Positions 19,501 to 26,597 of a DNA stretch of 64,000 nt are shown piece by piece. Source of the stretch: Caldifarciminota bacterium (GTDB lineage Bacteria > Hydrothermota > UBA3073); the NCBI GenBank assembly GCA_030606335.1, contig JAUWGP010000006.1:1-64000 (forward strand), read 5' to 3'. Position numbers and translations under genes: made by a program. The notes below the pieces were generated by a model. It was given only the letters and a program-made list of their open reading frames with translations. It was not told where the DNA came from and ran no database searches. Every line of letters begins with the position of its first letter. Position 1 is the first letter of the stretch.

Positions 19501-20016
19501 GCTCTTTATTGCGAGAACGATAAGATAGAGGACATAAATGGGGATGGACTCCTCGATCTTGGTTACCTATCACCACTTGAAGAGAAGGATATCACCTTAA
19601 AGATTACAGCACCAGGGGTTATTGTAGACACAAGTAATATCGATGTAGAGACTGTAGTCTTTGCATACTCAATGCTCTACCCTCCCCTTTCTGATAGCGC
19701 GGTTATAATAACACACCTGAGATTGGGACTTGATATATATAACTACGAGAGCCCTTTTAAGGATAAGACTGTATTCGTATTTAGTCTTCCTGAAAGTGGT
19801 AATTTAACTATAGATATATACAACAGAGTTGGTGAGAGAATAAGGGAGCTTATCAGTAGTAGACACTTTGACAGGGGAATATTTACAGAGACCTGGGATG
19901 GGACGAATGATAACGGAGAACAGGTCTCGCCAGGTGTTTATATATATGTGTGTGAATTTGAAAAGGATGAAGGAGGAAAAGACAGAGTAATAAAAAAGAC
20001 CATTCTGCTAAAATAG
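16543..20016 (+). CDS. Large secreted beta-propeller protein with repeated Ig-like domains and FlgD-like tail
   Basis: 1157 residues. A signal peptide (about 1-17) is followed by an eight-or-so bladed FG-GAP/PQQ-like propeller (about 20-410) with repeats such as VVANIDDKHPGSEIVIGNINGEVFCLSSEGSLIW and calcium-like DxDxDG loops (DIDGDGHAEIVA). About residues 450-1080 hold six related ~105-residue domains, each starting like 'IEPD..DS..PGE.IEY.L.V.N.G' and containing DTDGDELIDVG-type loops. The last ~90 residues (GNLTIDIYNRVGERIREL..WDGTNDNGEQVSPGVYIYVC) are a FlgD Ig-like tail of the kind that ends many secreted proteins in WOR-3-type genomes, perhaps a sorting or anchoring module. It precedes the PorV-OmpA gene by 9 bp. 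Confidence 0.85.
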   Translation: MSLIFVIVLIFSATFENPSVAWHFNTGADIRCSPVVANIDDKHPGSEIVIGNINGEVFCLSSEGSLIWNESFGSDYFLFCPTIADIDDDEIPEVLIYSKTANGQGCVFCLNNDGSERWRFNTYNYRNWSGLTVANIDNLGNPEILVGSSDGTLYCLNSNGNTVWTYSTGGCITVPSVVNIDGLETPEVIFGNTDEKLRCLDSKGNLKWETYLGFPTRGGGTAIADVDLDGEPEIIVNTNVYSGISYIWCIKNDGDVKWRKKILNNNSSGLSMAAVDDINNDSYPEIVIFSNCYNDLQDSIFALQDAGDSARIVWSASAADWIGGSRTIPIICNLDGENSKEVIWMGTEYLRIYDGSYGNIIYENIDFQSPTAVEHPAVADIDGDGHAEIVATYRNFDIAVLECDDWVKCRDQFSSYTYHITNINDDLSVPKIEPNSWETHNSWLSQGFLPEGNIIVEPNQTDSVLPGFTIEYSLIVINKTDSSDVVNVSTSGTKPGWIGKIYDSTGLDTLTDTNSDGIPDIDTLIPNDTAEIILKITPPSNALYGDTDTTIVTGSLSSNPEIQDNARLITMVERLVAVNIEPCLSDSIQTCETVRYYLWVRNEGNSIDCIDIIARGDWDISILGPSGEDTLTDSDGDDIQDVGDISPDESRGLFVDITPPQDVILGEIDTTLVFAYSSIDTSVNDSVLLITKIYGDIGVIIEPDTSDSTYPGEMIEYQLYITNVGRYEDVVDIKTTHTQQWDFLLLDTLNNELYDTDGDELIDVGGLSTGEKVSITFRITPPSFLQAGLEDSSIIYAISSLDTTITDSAVVITKIRRIVDIDLEPDVSIDSVAPFETIFYPFMVRNLGNGYDTVDLFISDASPGWEYIIYDEGFAAGDHNNNTIPDVIIPMYGEKELRFRVIPPMVLVYREDSVKLTGVSSVNTSVKDSIHFITVITQSPSISIEPDIEDSINTGKTKEYILTVSSGNVEDTVSLSLTPLPYGWDGALYCENDKIEDINGDGLLDLGYLSPLEEKDITLKITAPGVIVDTSNIDVETVVFAYSMLYPPLSDSAVIITHLRLGLDIYNYESPFKDKTVFVFSLPESGNLTIDIYNRVGERIRELISSRHFDRGIFTETWDGTNDNGEQVSPGVYIYVCEFEKDEGGKDRVIKKTILLK

Positions 20017-20025
20017 GAGTTCAAA

Positions 20026-21765
20026 ATGGGTATATTAAATATCTTATTAGCTGTATTTTTTGTTAATTCTGGAGTAGGGACAACAGCATTTCCTCTTTTA
20101 AAGATTACTTATGGCCCCAGGGCCTGCGCTATGGGAGAAAGTTTCACTGCTCTATCAAATGATGCAACCACTGTCTTCTGGAATCCGGGAGGGCTTGGAA
20201 ATTTGAAAAACTCAGAATTATTTATCTCTCACCACGAATGGTTCCAGGGTATAAGGGATGAAAATCTAATATTTGTCCTCAAGACTCCTCGAGGGACATT
20301 TGGTGCATCTCTTCTTATCGCAAGTGTCAGTGACATCGAATCAAGAGGGCCCGATCAACAGATACGGAAGAGTTTAAATTCATCATCTGGTATCTTTTCT
20401 CTCTCATATGGAGTTCAACCATTAAAACATTTATCACTTGGAATGACATTCAAGGGGTTATATGATAATCTTGAGGAGATAGTTGGTAAAGGTTGGAGTA
20501 TGGATTTTGGGGGAATTTACAGCTTTCATCCATTGGTAAATCTTGGATTTAATGTATACAATCTTGGTCCAGATATGGAATATGAAGGTGAAAATATTAA
20601 ACTTCCTTCAGGTATCCGCACAGGTATATGTATACAACCTGAATTTCCTATATCACTTCTTTTAGATTTAAACTTCCCCCAAAAAGGTAAAATTGAGTTT
20701 CACTCTGGCGCTGAAGTCTGGATAAGAAATACTATTGCCCTAAGGTGTGGCTATAGAAATGCTCCTCAGGATATTGAACTTGGTGGATTTACATTTGGTC
20801 TTGGCTCAAGATGGCAGAAATATAATGTTGATTATGCCTATGTACCATATGGAGTACTTGGTAATACCCACAGGATTTCTCTCAAAATACTCTTACCACC
20901 AATAAAGAGAAAGACAAGTCTTTTAATAAAAGTAATAGATAGTAAAATAAGAACTCCCCTAAAGGCAGAACTTAAATGCACAGGAAATGTGAATCTAATG
21001 GCAACAACTGATTCCCTGAAAGGTGAATACAGGATTGTTGGAATTCCTGGAGGTATAACAAATATTGACGTAATGAAAGAAGATTATCATATCGCCTTTG
21101 ATAGTGCCTATACTATAGAATCTGAGTCAAGAAAAAAGGTCATTGAGTTGAGAAAGATCGAGCCAAGTAAGGTTCAAGGTTTAGTCCTGGATGCAGAGAC
21201 AAAAAGTCCTGTTTTATCTCAGGTAAAATGTGATGGCAAGGAGATAAAAACCAACGATAAGGGTGCATATAGTTTTGAACTTTCAGGAGGTATATATAGA
21301 ATTGAGGTCTTTCCCGATGATACATTCTATATTAAGAGTAAAGAAAATGTTTCTATTAATGAGGGTAAAATTACAGAAAAGAACTTTTATCTCTTTAAAA
21401 AAGAGGTGAAACTCATTTTTAAAAACATTCATTTCGAGACAGCAAAGGCTGATATACTACCAGATGCATACTCAATTCTCGACAATATAGGGAGAATTCT
21501 CAAAGATAATCCCAAATTAAAACTCCATATTGCTGGTCATACTGATTCAAGGAGGATTTCTACTCCAGAGTTCCATGATAACTGGGACTTATCAAGGGCA
21601 AGGGCTAAAGCTGTTAAGTATTATCTTATAGATAAACATGCAATAGAACCATTAAGGTTAAAGACTGAGGGCTATGCTTATACCATTCCCCTTGTTCCTA
21701 ATGACTCTCCTGAAAATATGGCAAAGAACAGGCGAGTGGAATTCAGGATTACTGATAGTAAATAA
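20026..21765 (+). CDS. PorV-like barrel fused to carboxypeptidase-regulatory-like and OmpA domains
   Basis: 579 residues in three parts. Residues ~1-300 have a short signal, then PLLKITYGPRACAMGESFTALSNDATTVFWNPGGLGNLK, the PorV/PorQ barrel signature. Residues ~305-460 are two small beta-sandwich repeats (LLIKVIDSKIRTPLKAELKC.., VQGLVLDAETKSPVLSQVKC..) of the carboxypeptidase-regulatory-like type. Residues ~462-579 are an OmpA peptidoglycan-binding domain: IHFETAKADILPDAYSILDNIGRIL, HIAGHTDSRR, LSRARAKAVKYYL, NRRVEFRI. It should tie an outer-membrane barrel to the cell wall. The start follows ATAGGAGTTC. Operon with the propeller protein and fabH. Confidence 0.87.
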   Translation: MGILNILLAVFFVNSGVGTTAFPLLKITYGPRACAMGESFTALSNDATTVFWNPGGLGNLKNSELFISHHEWFQGIRDENLIFVLKTPRGTFGASLLIASVSDIESRGPDQQIRKSLNSSSGIFSLSYGVQPLKHLSLGMTFKGLYDNLEEIVGKGWSMDFGGIYSFHPLVNLGFNVYNLGPDMEYEGENIKLPSGIRTGICIQPEFPISLLLDLNFPQKGKIEFHSGAEVWIRNTIALRCGYRNAPQDIELGGFTFGLGSRWQKYNVDYAYVPYGVLGNTHRISLKILLPPIKRKTSLLIKVIDSKIRTPLKAELKCTGNVNLMATTDSLKGEYRIVGIPGGITNIDVMKEDYHIAFDSAYTIESESRKKVIELRKIEPSKVQGLVLDAETKSPVLSQVKCDGKEIKTNDKGAYSFELSGGIYRIEVFPDDTFYIKSKENVSINEGKITEKNFYLFKKEVKLIFKNIHFETAKADILPDAYSILDNIGRILKDNPKLKLHIAGHTDSRRISTPEFHDNWDLSRARAKAVKYYLIDKHAIEPLRLKTEGYAYTIPLVPNDSPENMAKNRRVEFRITDSK

Positions 21766-21779
21766 TAAAAGGAGGAATT

Positions 21780-22757
21780 GTGGGTGTAAAATTTATCTCT
21801 ACTGGAAGATTTCTACCTGATAAGATACTTACGAATTTTGACCTTGAGAAAATGGTGGACACATCCGATGAGTGGATAAGAACAATGACTGGTATAAGGG
21901 AAAGAAGAATTGCATCCGATGAGATTGCGACATCCGATATGGTTACTGAGGCAGCACGTAAAGCACTCGAAAAGGGAAACCTCAAACCCCAGGACATAGA
22001 CTGTATAATTGTAGGTACAATTACACCTGACAACGCATATCCAGCTACTGCATGCTGGGTCCAGAAGAATCTGGGATTGAAAGGTTTTCCTGCCTTCGAT
22101 GTAGGTGCAGCCTGTTCTGGATTTTTATATGGAGTTATCATCGCAAAATCCCTTTTAGAGAGTAAAATAGCCACTAATATACTCGTCGCTGGTGCAGAAA
22201 TGCTAACAAAGGTTACCAACTGGGAGGATAGAAATACCTGTGTCCTCTTTGGAGATGGAGCCGGAGTGGCTATTCTTACATTATCAGATGACAATTCTGA
22301 TATACTATCTTATAATTGGGGAGCAAACGGTAATCTTGGTGAACTACTTATTCAACCTGCAGGGGGGTCAAGACTTCCAGCAAGTCATGAGACAGTAGAC
22401 AAGAACCTCCATACAGTTACTATGAATGGGAAAGAGGTATTCAAGCATGCAGTGAGATGGATGGCTATTTCTGCGGAACAGGCTCTTAAAGATGCGGGAT
22501 TAACAAAGGATGATGTCGATTTATATGTGCCCCATCAGGCTAATATAAGAATAATTGAATCCACGATCAAAAGAGTTGGTATACCAAGGGAAAAAACAAT
22601 GATAACTATTGATAGAATTGCAAATATCTCAGCCGCTACTGTTCCAATATCCGTGGATTTCGCTATAGAAGAGGGAAGGCTTCAAAGGGGAGATATTCTA
22701 TTACTTAATACATTCGGTGGAGGGTTTACCTGGGGGGCTATTCTGATAAGGTGGTAG
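21780..22757 (+). CDS. fabH: Beta-ketoacyl-ACP synthase III
   Basis: 325 residues; condenses acetyl-CoA (or another acyl-CoA) with malonyl-ACP to begin fatty acid synthesis. The Cys-His-Asn triad is complete: Cys112 in DVGAACSGF, His252 in VPHQANIRI and Asn282 in RIANISAATVP. GDGAGV and the C-terminal NTFGGGFTWGA loop are typical of FabH. The start is GTG at 21780 directly after AAGGAGGAATT. It lies 14 bp behind the PorV-OmpA gene and converges on pyrC. A standalone fabH outside a fab cluster is common. Confidence 0.95.
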   Translation: MGVKFISTGRFLPDKILTNFDLEKMVDTSDEWIRTMTGIRERRIASDEIATSDMVTEAARKALEKGNLKPQDIDCIIVGTITPDNAYPATACWVQKNLGLKGFPAFDVGAACSGFLYGVIIAKSLLESKIATNILVAGAEMLTKVTNWEDRNTCVLFGDGAGVAILTLSDDNSDILSYNWGANGNLGELLIQPAGGSRLPASHETVDKNLHTVTMNGKEVFKHAVRWMAISAEQALKDAGLTKDDVDLYVPHQANIRIIESTIKRVGIPREKTMITIDRIANISAATVPISVDFAIEEGRLQRGDILLLNTFGGGFTWGAILIRW

Positions 22758-22779
22758 TATTAAACTTACTTAAAAACCC

Positions 22780-24069
22780 CTAATCTTTCCAATCAAATAC
22801 CCTTCCTTTGTTGATGGTATATAACACTTTGCCACAAAGCTTCTTACCTAAAAATGGTGAGTTAGAAGATTTAGATAGAAATCTCTGTGGGACCCATTCA
22901 AGGTTTATATCGACAATTGTAATATTCGCATATTCCCCTAAAACCAAACCTTTTATAGGAAGTGAAAGGATACTCGAGGGGTTTATCGTCAATTTTTGAA
23001 GAAGTTGTTTTATTGTCATAAATCCTGGTTTCACAAGATATGTGATTCCGCAAGCGAGTGCTGTCTCAAGTCCTATTACGCCAAAAGGTGCCTGGTCAAA
23101 TTCAAGTTCCTTTTCAAAATCAGCATGTGGTGCATGATCAGTCGCAATCACATCAATTGTTTCATCTTTTAACCCTTTAATCATCGCCTCTCTATCTTCT
23201 TCTGAACGCAATGGTGGGTTCATTTTAAAGTTCGTATCGAAGGTCCTTACAAAATCATCTGTAAGTGAAAAATGATGTGGCGTAACCTCACAAGTCACAT
23301 CTAATCCTCCCTCTTTTGCTCTTCTAACAAGTTCCAATGAACCCTTTGTGGATATATGGGCGATATGCAATCTTGATTTTGTAAATCTTGCTAATAATAT
23401 GTCCCTTGCAATCATAGCTTCCTCAGCACTTGAAGGAGTTCCAGAAAGGCCAAGTTCTGTTGAAACAACGCCTTCATTCATCACACCAACAGATAGATTC
23501 AGGTCTTCAGGGTGGGATATAAGAGGGATATCAAATTGTTTAGAATATTCGAGTGCTCTTCTCATAATAAAAGCATCTATAATTGGCATGCCATCATCAG
23601 AAACTGCGACACAACCCGCATTTACAAGATCACCAATCTCTGCTATCTCCTTTCCTTTAAGACCCTTTGTTACCGCACCTACAGGATAAACATCACACGC
23701 CTTCTCTGCCTCATTTATATACCGCACTATTCCTATGTTGTCAATAGGTGGCTCAGTGTTTGCCATACATACAACTGCCTGATACCCACCCTTTAGTGCA
23801 GCTGTTGTACCAGAAATAATTGTCTCCTCATCCTCCCTTCCTGGTTCCCTTAGGTGTGCATGCATATCAACAAGACCTGGTATAACGAGCAAACCACGTG
23901 CATCAATCACCCTTTCCGATTCCCTCCCTCTTCCCTTTTCTCTCTTCCCTTTTCTCTCTTTCCTCTTCAACTCTATCACCTTCTCACCTTTAATTAGGAT
24001 ATCAAAGGTTCCATCCGTATCCGTAAACGGGTCAATTACCCTCGCATTTTTAATAAACAACTTATTCAT
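22780..24069 (-). CDS. pyrC: Dihydroorotase
   Basis: 429 residues; closes N-carbamoyl-aspartate to dihydroorotate in pyrimidine synthesis. It is an amidohydrolase with the metal pair H70/H72 in DMHAHLREPG, further metal ligands in ISHPEDL, HIAHISTKGS and the Asp of IATDHAPH, and the usual GVIGLETAL near the C terminus. Residues ~34-52 (KRKERKGKREKGRGRESER) are a charged low-complexity stretch not expected in the N-terminal beta-sandwich. The DNA there is a CCCTTTTCTCTCTT run like nearby intergenic repeats. Third in the pyrR-pyrB-pyrC order, but 367 bp of repeat DNA separates it from pyrB. Confidence 0.94.
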   Translation of the reverse strand: MNKLFIKNARVIDPFTDTDGTFDILIKGEKVIELKRKERKGKREKGRGRESERVIDARGLLVIPGLVDMHAHLREPGREDEETIISGTTAALKGGYQAVVCMANTEPPIDNIGIVRYINEAEKACDVYPVGAVTKGLKGKEIAEIGDLVNAGCVAVSDDGMPIIDAFIMRRALEYSKQFDIPLISHPEDLNLSVGVMNEGVVSTELGLSGTPSSAEEAMIARDILLARFTKSRLHIAHISTKGSLELVRRAKEGGLDVTCEVTPHHFSLTDDFVRTFDTNFKMNPPLRSEEDREAMIKGLKDETIDVIATDHAPHADFEKELEFDQAPFGVIGLETALACGITYLVKPGFMTIKQLLQKLTINPSSILSLPIKGLVLGEYANITIVDINLEWVPQRFLSKSSNSPFLGKKLCGKVLYTINKGRVFDWKD

Positions 24070-24128
24070 AGAAAATACAATTAATAATTTAGTTTGTTTA
24101 GTTTGTTTAGTTTATCTGGTTTGTTTAG

Positions 24129-24460
24129 TGCCTACTGCTTACTGCCTACTCTATCTTTCTCCACTTCCCAGTTTCACCGGCTCCCCGTTTCTCGTCCTAT
24201 TTATCCCGTGGAATGTGTTAACTACTCCACTGGGACGCTCTACGCCTTACTCCCTACGCTCTTCGTTATACCCTTTCTCTTCCCTCATTTTGCATTGCTA
24301 ATTGCTAATTTTACATTGATAATTGACTTCACCTTCCCTCTTCTCTCTTCCCTGTTTCACCGGTTCCCCGTTTCTCGTCCTACGCCCTATTTATCCCGTG
24401 GAATTAATTATCTATTCCACTGGGACGCTTTACTCCCTACGCTCTACGCCTTACGCTCTT
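24129..24460. repeat. Repeat-filled spacer between pyrC and pyrB
   Basis: A ~90-bp unit occurs twice (24171-24262 and 24354-24442). Each has GTTTCACCGG, TCCCCGTTTCTCGTCCT, then TTATCCCGTGGAAT..ATTCCACTGGGACGCT, a near-perfect inverted repeat with one bulged base (first copy CTCCACTGGGA), then CTCCCTACGCTCT. TGCCTACTG-type repeats lie at 24129-24150. A diverged TCCCGTGAAAT/ATTTCAT version appears near 38449-38500. The right copy runs into the 3' end of pyrB. A 142-codon frame on the plus strand here is repeat-derived and not called. Confidence 0.8.
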
Positions 24461-25414
24461 CCCTCCCCCCTCTCCTCCTGGAAGTAGATAAAAACACGCC
24501 ATCCTTACTGCTACACCATTAGTTACCTGCGGGAGTATGAGGGATCTGCTGCTATCTGCAACTGACACTGATATCTCTAAACCTCGGTTCACAGGTCCGG
24601 GATGCATTATTATAACATCCTCTTTTGCATATTTTTCAAGTATATCCTCTGTTATTGAATATAACTTTATATACTCTCTTGTAGAGGGAAATAATCCCTT
24701 AGACTGACGCTCCTTCTGAATTCTTAAAACGTATATTATATCCTTATCCTCTATAGCCTTCTTCAAGTCATAGTAGACCTTTACTCCCATTTTTTCGATA
24801 TCTCTTGGAATAAGAGTGGGGGGACCACAGATGGATACATCCATTCCAAGTTTGCTCATTCCGTAAATGTTAGACCTTGCAACCCTGGAATGCTCTATAT
24901 CACCTACTATTGCGATCTTCAATCCATTAAATCTTCCAAAGTGTTCCCTTATGGTTAGTAAATCCAGGAGTGCCTGTGTTGGGTGTTCGTGACAACCATC
25001 ACCAGCATTTATTATTGAAGCCCGAAGATTTCTGGCAAGATTATGAGGTGCTCCAGGAGAAGAATGTCTCACCACAACAAAATTTAGTTTCATCGCTTCG
25101 AGGTTCTTAGCAGTATCAAGTAAAGTTTCACCCTTTAAAACACTCGAAGTTGATGCAGATACAGACACAAAATCACATGATAACCTTCGTGCTGCGAGAC
25201 TAAAAGAATGGAGTGTGCGGGTAGATGGTTCAAAAAATAGAAACGCTGCGGTTTTACCCCTGAGGTATGGAACAACCTTTATTGGTCTCTCAAGAATCTC
25301 CTTCAATGATATTGCAGTATTTAGGATAAGCTCAATCTCTGTTCTATCAAGATCTGATATTCCAAGGAGATCTTTCCTGTTTAGACCCTTTATTTGGGAA
25401 CTATCAGGACACAT
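24437..25414 (-). CDS. pyrB: Aspartate carbamoyltransferase catalytic subunit
   Basis: 325 residues; joins carbamoyl phosphate and aspartate. Carbamoyl-phosphate binding is seen in FFEPSTRTLHSF (S64-T67), with HPTQALLDLLTI and MHPGPVNRG further on. The fold ends at TNGVAVRMACFYLL, after which the last dozen residues (PGGEGGGKSVRRRA) are read out of repeat DNA, including the stop codon. No pyrI regulatory subunit is present. The start ATG at 25414 lies inside the end of pyrR, a 25-bp overlap, so the two are translationally coupled. Confidence 0.95.
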   Translation of the reverse strand: MCPDSSQIKGLNRKDLLGISDLDRTEIELILNTAISLKEILERPIKVVPYLRGKTAAFLFFEPSTRTLHSFSLAARRLSCDFVSVSASTSSVLKGETLLDTAKNLEAMKLNFVVVRHSSPGAPHNLARNLRASIINAGDGCHEHPTQALLDLLTIREHFGRFNGLKIAIVGDIEHSRVARSNIYGMSKLGMDVSICGPPTLIPRDIEKMGVKVYYDLKKAIEDKDIIYVLRIQKERQSKGLFPSTREYIKLYSITEDILEKYAKEDVIIMHPGPVNRGLEISVSVADSSRSLILPQVTNGVAVRMACFYLLPGGEGGGKSVRRRA

Positions 25415-25932
25415 TCTTCTTCATCTATTTCTTGAAGTTTCACTTCCACCATTTCTGATTTATCAACCTTCATTGATTTACCGATAAAATCGGGACATAT
25501 AGGCAGTTCTCTCTCTCCTCTATCAATGAAAACTGCCAGTTGTACCCTCTTGGGTCTACCAAAGTCCACAAGCTCCGTAAGTGCAGCACGTACAGTTCGT
25601 CCAGTAAAGAGAACATCGTCAATTAGTAGAAGATTTTGGTCATCAATATTAAATGGTATTTCTGTTTTTCTTACAATTGGCTTTTTATCAATTGAAGTCA
25701 GATCATCTCTATATAATGTAATGTCAAGACTACCAAATAAGACATTAAGCTTAGCACTTAATGACTCAACAATACGTCTTGCGAATAACTCTCCTCTCCT
25801 TTTTATACCAATGATGAGCAATTTTTCTACATTCTTATTTCTATTGTAGATCTCGTCTGTAAGTTTATCGAGAATTTTCTTAATATCATCCTTATCTATA
25901 ATCACCCTGGCATTTTTATATAATTTATTCAC
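25390..25932 (-). CDS. pyrR: PyrR: pyrimidine operon regulator / uracil phosphoribosyltransferase
   Basis: 180 residues. PyrR binds pyr mRNA in response to UMP and can also make UMP from uracil and PRPP. The PRPP loop is LLLIDDVLFTGRTVRAAL (about 101-118), and IGIKRRGELFARRI and FGSLDITLYRDDL match the family. The start is GTG at 25932. A consensus promoter puts the transcript start about 38 nt upstream, too short for the long antiterminator/terminator leader used in Bacillus. The leader begins AATCCAG, like the start of a PyrR binding loop, but the rest of that consensus is absent. First gene of pyrR-pyrB-(pyrC). Confidence 0.93.
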   Translation of the reverse strand: MNKLYKNARVIIDKDDIKKILDKLTDEIYNRNKNVEKLLIIGIKRRGELFARRIVESLSAKLNVLFGSLDITLYRDDLTSIDKKPIVRKTEIPFNIDDQNLLLIDDVLFTGRTVRAALTELVDFGRPKRVQLAVFIDRGERELPICPDFIGKSMKVDKSEMVEVKLQEIDEEECVLIVPK

Positions 25933-25977
25933 AATATATCTTGAACATTTAAAATTTAATTAGACTGGATTTAAACT

Positions 25978-26006
25978 ATTATAACATACTTTTTAAATTT
26001 TGTCAA
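25978..26006 (-). promoter_or_regulatory. Consensus promoter of pyrR-pyrB
   Basis: On the minus strand TTGACA (26006-26001), 17 bp, TATAAT (25983-25978). The predicted start is near 25971, 39 nt before the GTG of pyrR. Confidence 0.87.
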
Positions 26007-26251
26007 CATTTTTTGGTGAATTAATAAATATAAATATTTTTATACATAATACAATTGGATGTTATTTTGTTAATTTTATACTGCTCAAGGACTTAAGATT
26101 GCCTTTATCCTCTACTACTTATAATGACTGGAATCTATATATCTCATTAAATGTCCCGATGATAATCTGCATATGTTAAACTTATTTTTTATTTCTTACC
26201 CCCCTTAAATGCGATTATTTCGCCTACGGCTCATAATGTCATGATTCGGTG

Positions 26252-26349
26252 TTTGTCATTGCGAGACTGAACGAAGTGAAGTCGTGGCAATCTCATCCCG
26301 GCGTCTGTCATTGCGAGACTGAACGAAGTGAAGTTGTGGCAATCTCATC
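26252..26349 (+). repeat. Two tandem CATTGCGAG...GGCAATCTCAT repeats
   Basis: Copies at 26252-26297 and 26304-26349 read GTCATTGCGAGACTGAACGAAG, then TGAAGTCGTGGCAATCTCATC, with one changed base. The same family recurs at 41772-41813, 44853-44970, 59696-59801 and 60753-60883. The gap from 26007 to 26515 otherwise holds only AT-rich sequence and, at about 26400-26500, degenerate AATCAACCAATTAAC / ACATTTAACATTAAAC units, the complement of units at 38085-38260. No gene is seen. Confidence 0.85.
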
Positions 26350-26515
26350 TTCAACATTTCACATTTCTTTTATCGTCCGTCAAACGACGGACTCCTACCT
26401 TCCTTATCATTTAACCTAATCAACCAATTAACTAATCAACTATTCAACTCATATCCCATTACACATTTAACATTAAACATTAAACGTTTAACATTGCAAT
26501 CCGTTGATTTTTTAC

Positions 26516-26544
26516 TTGACTTTTTTAATATAACATGCTAAAAT
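26516..26544 (+). promoter_or_regulatory. Promoter of the PBP2 gene
   Basis: TTGACT (26516-26521), 17 bp, TAAAAT (26539-26544). The predicted start is near 26551, about 47 nt before the ATG. Confidence 0.75.
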
Positions 26545-26597
26545 AGAGTGTTGGTTCAAAATCTGAGGAATAATAAACTTTAATCACTGATTTTCTA

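Noticed and set aside
24094-24522. 142-codon plus-strand frame
   Set aside because: It spans repeat units and the antisense of pyrB, is rich in Leu/Pro/Ser from pyrimidine tracts and has no ribosome binding site; treated as repeat-derived.
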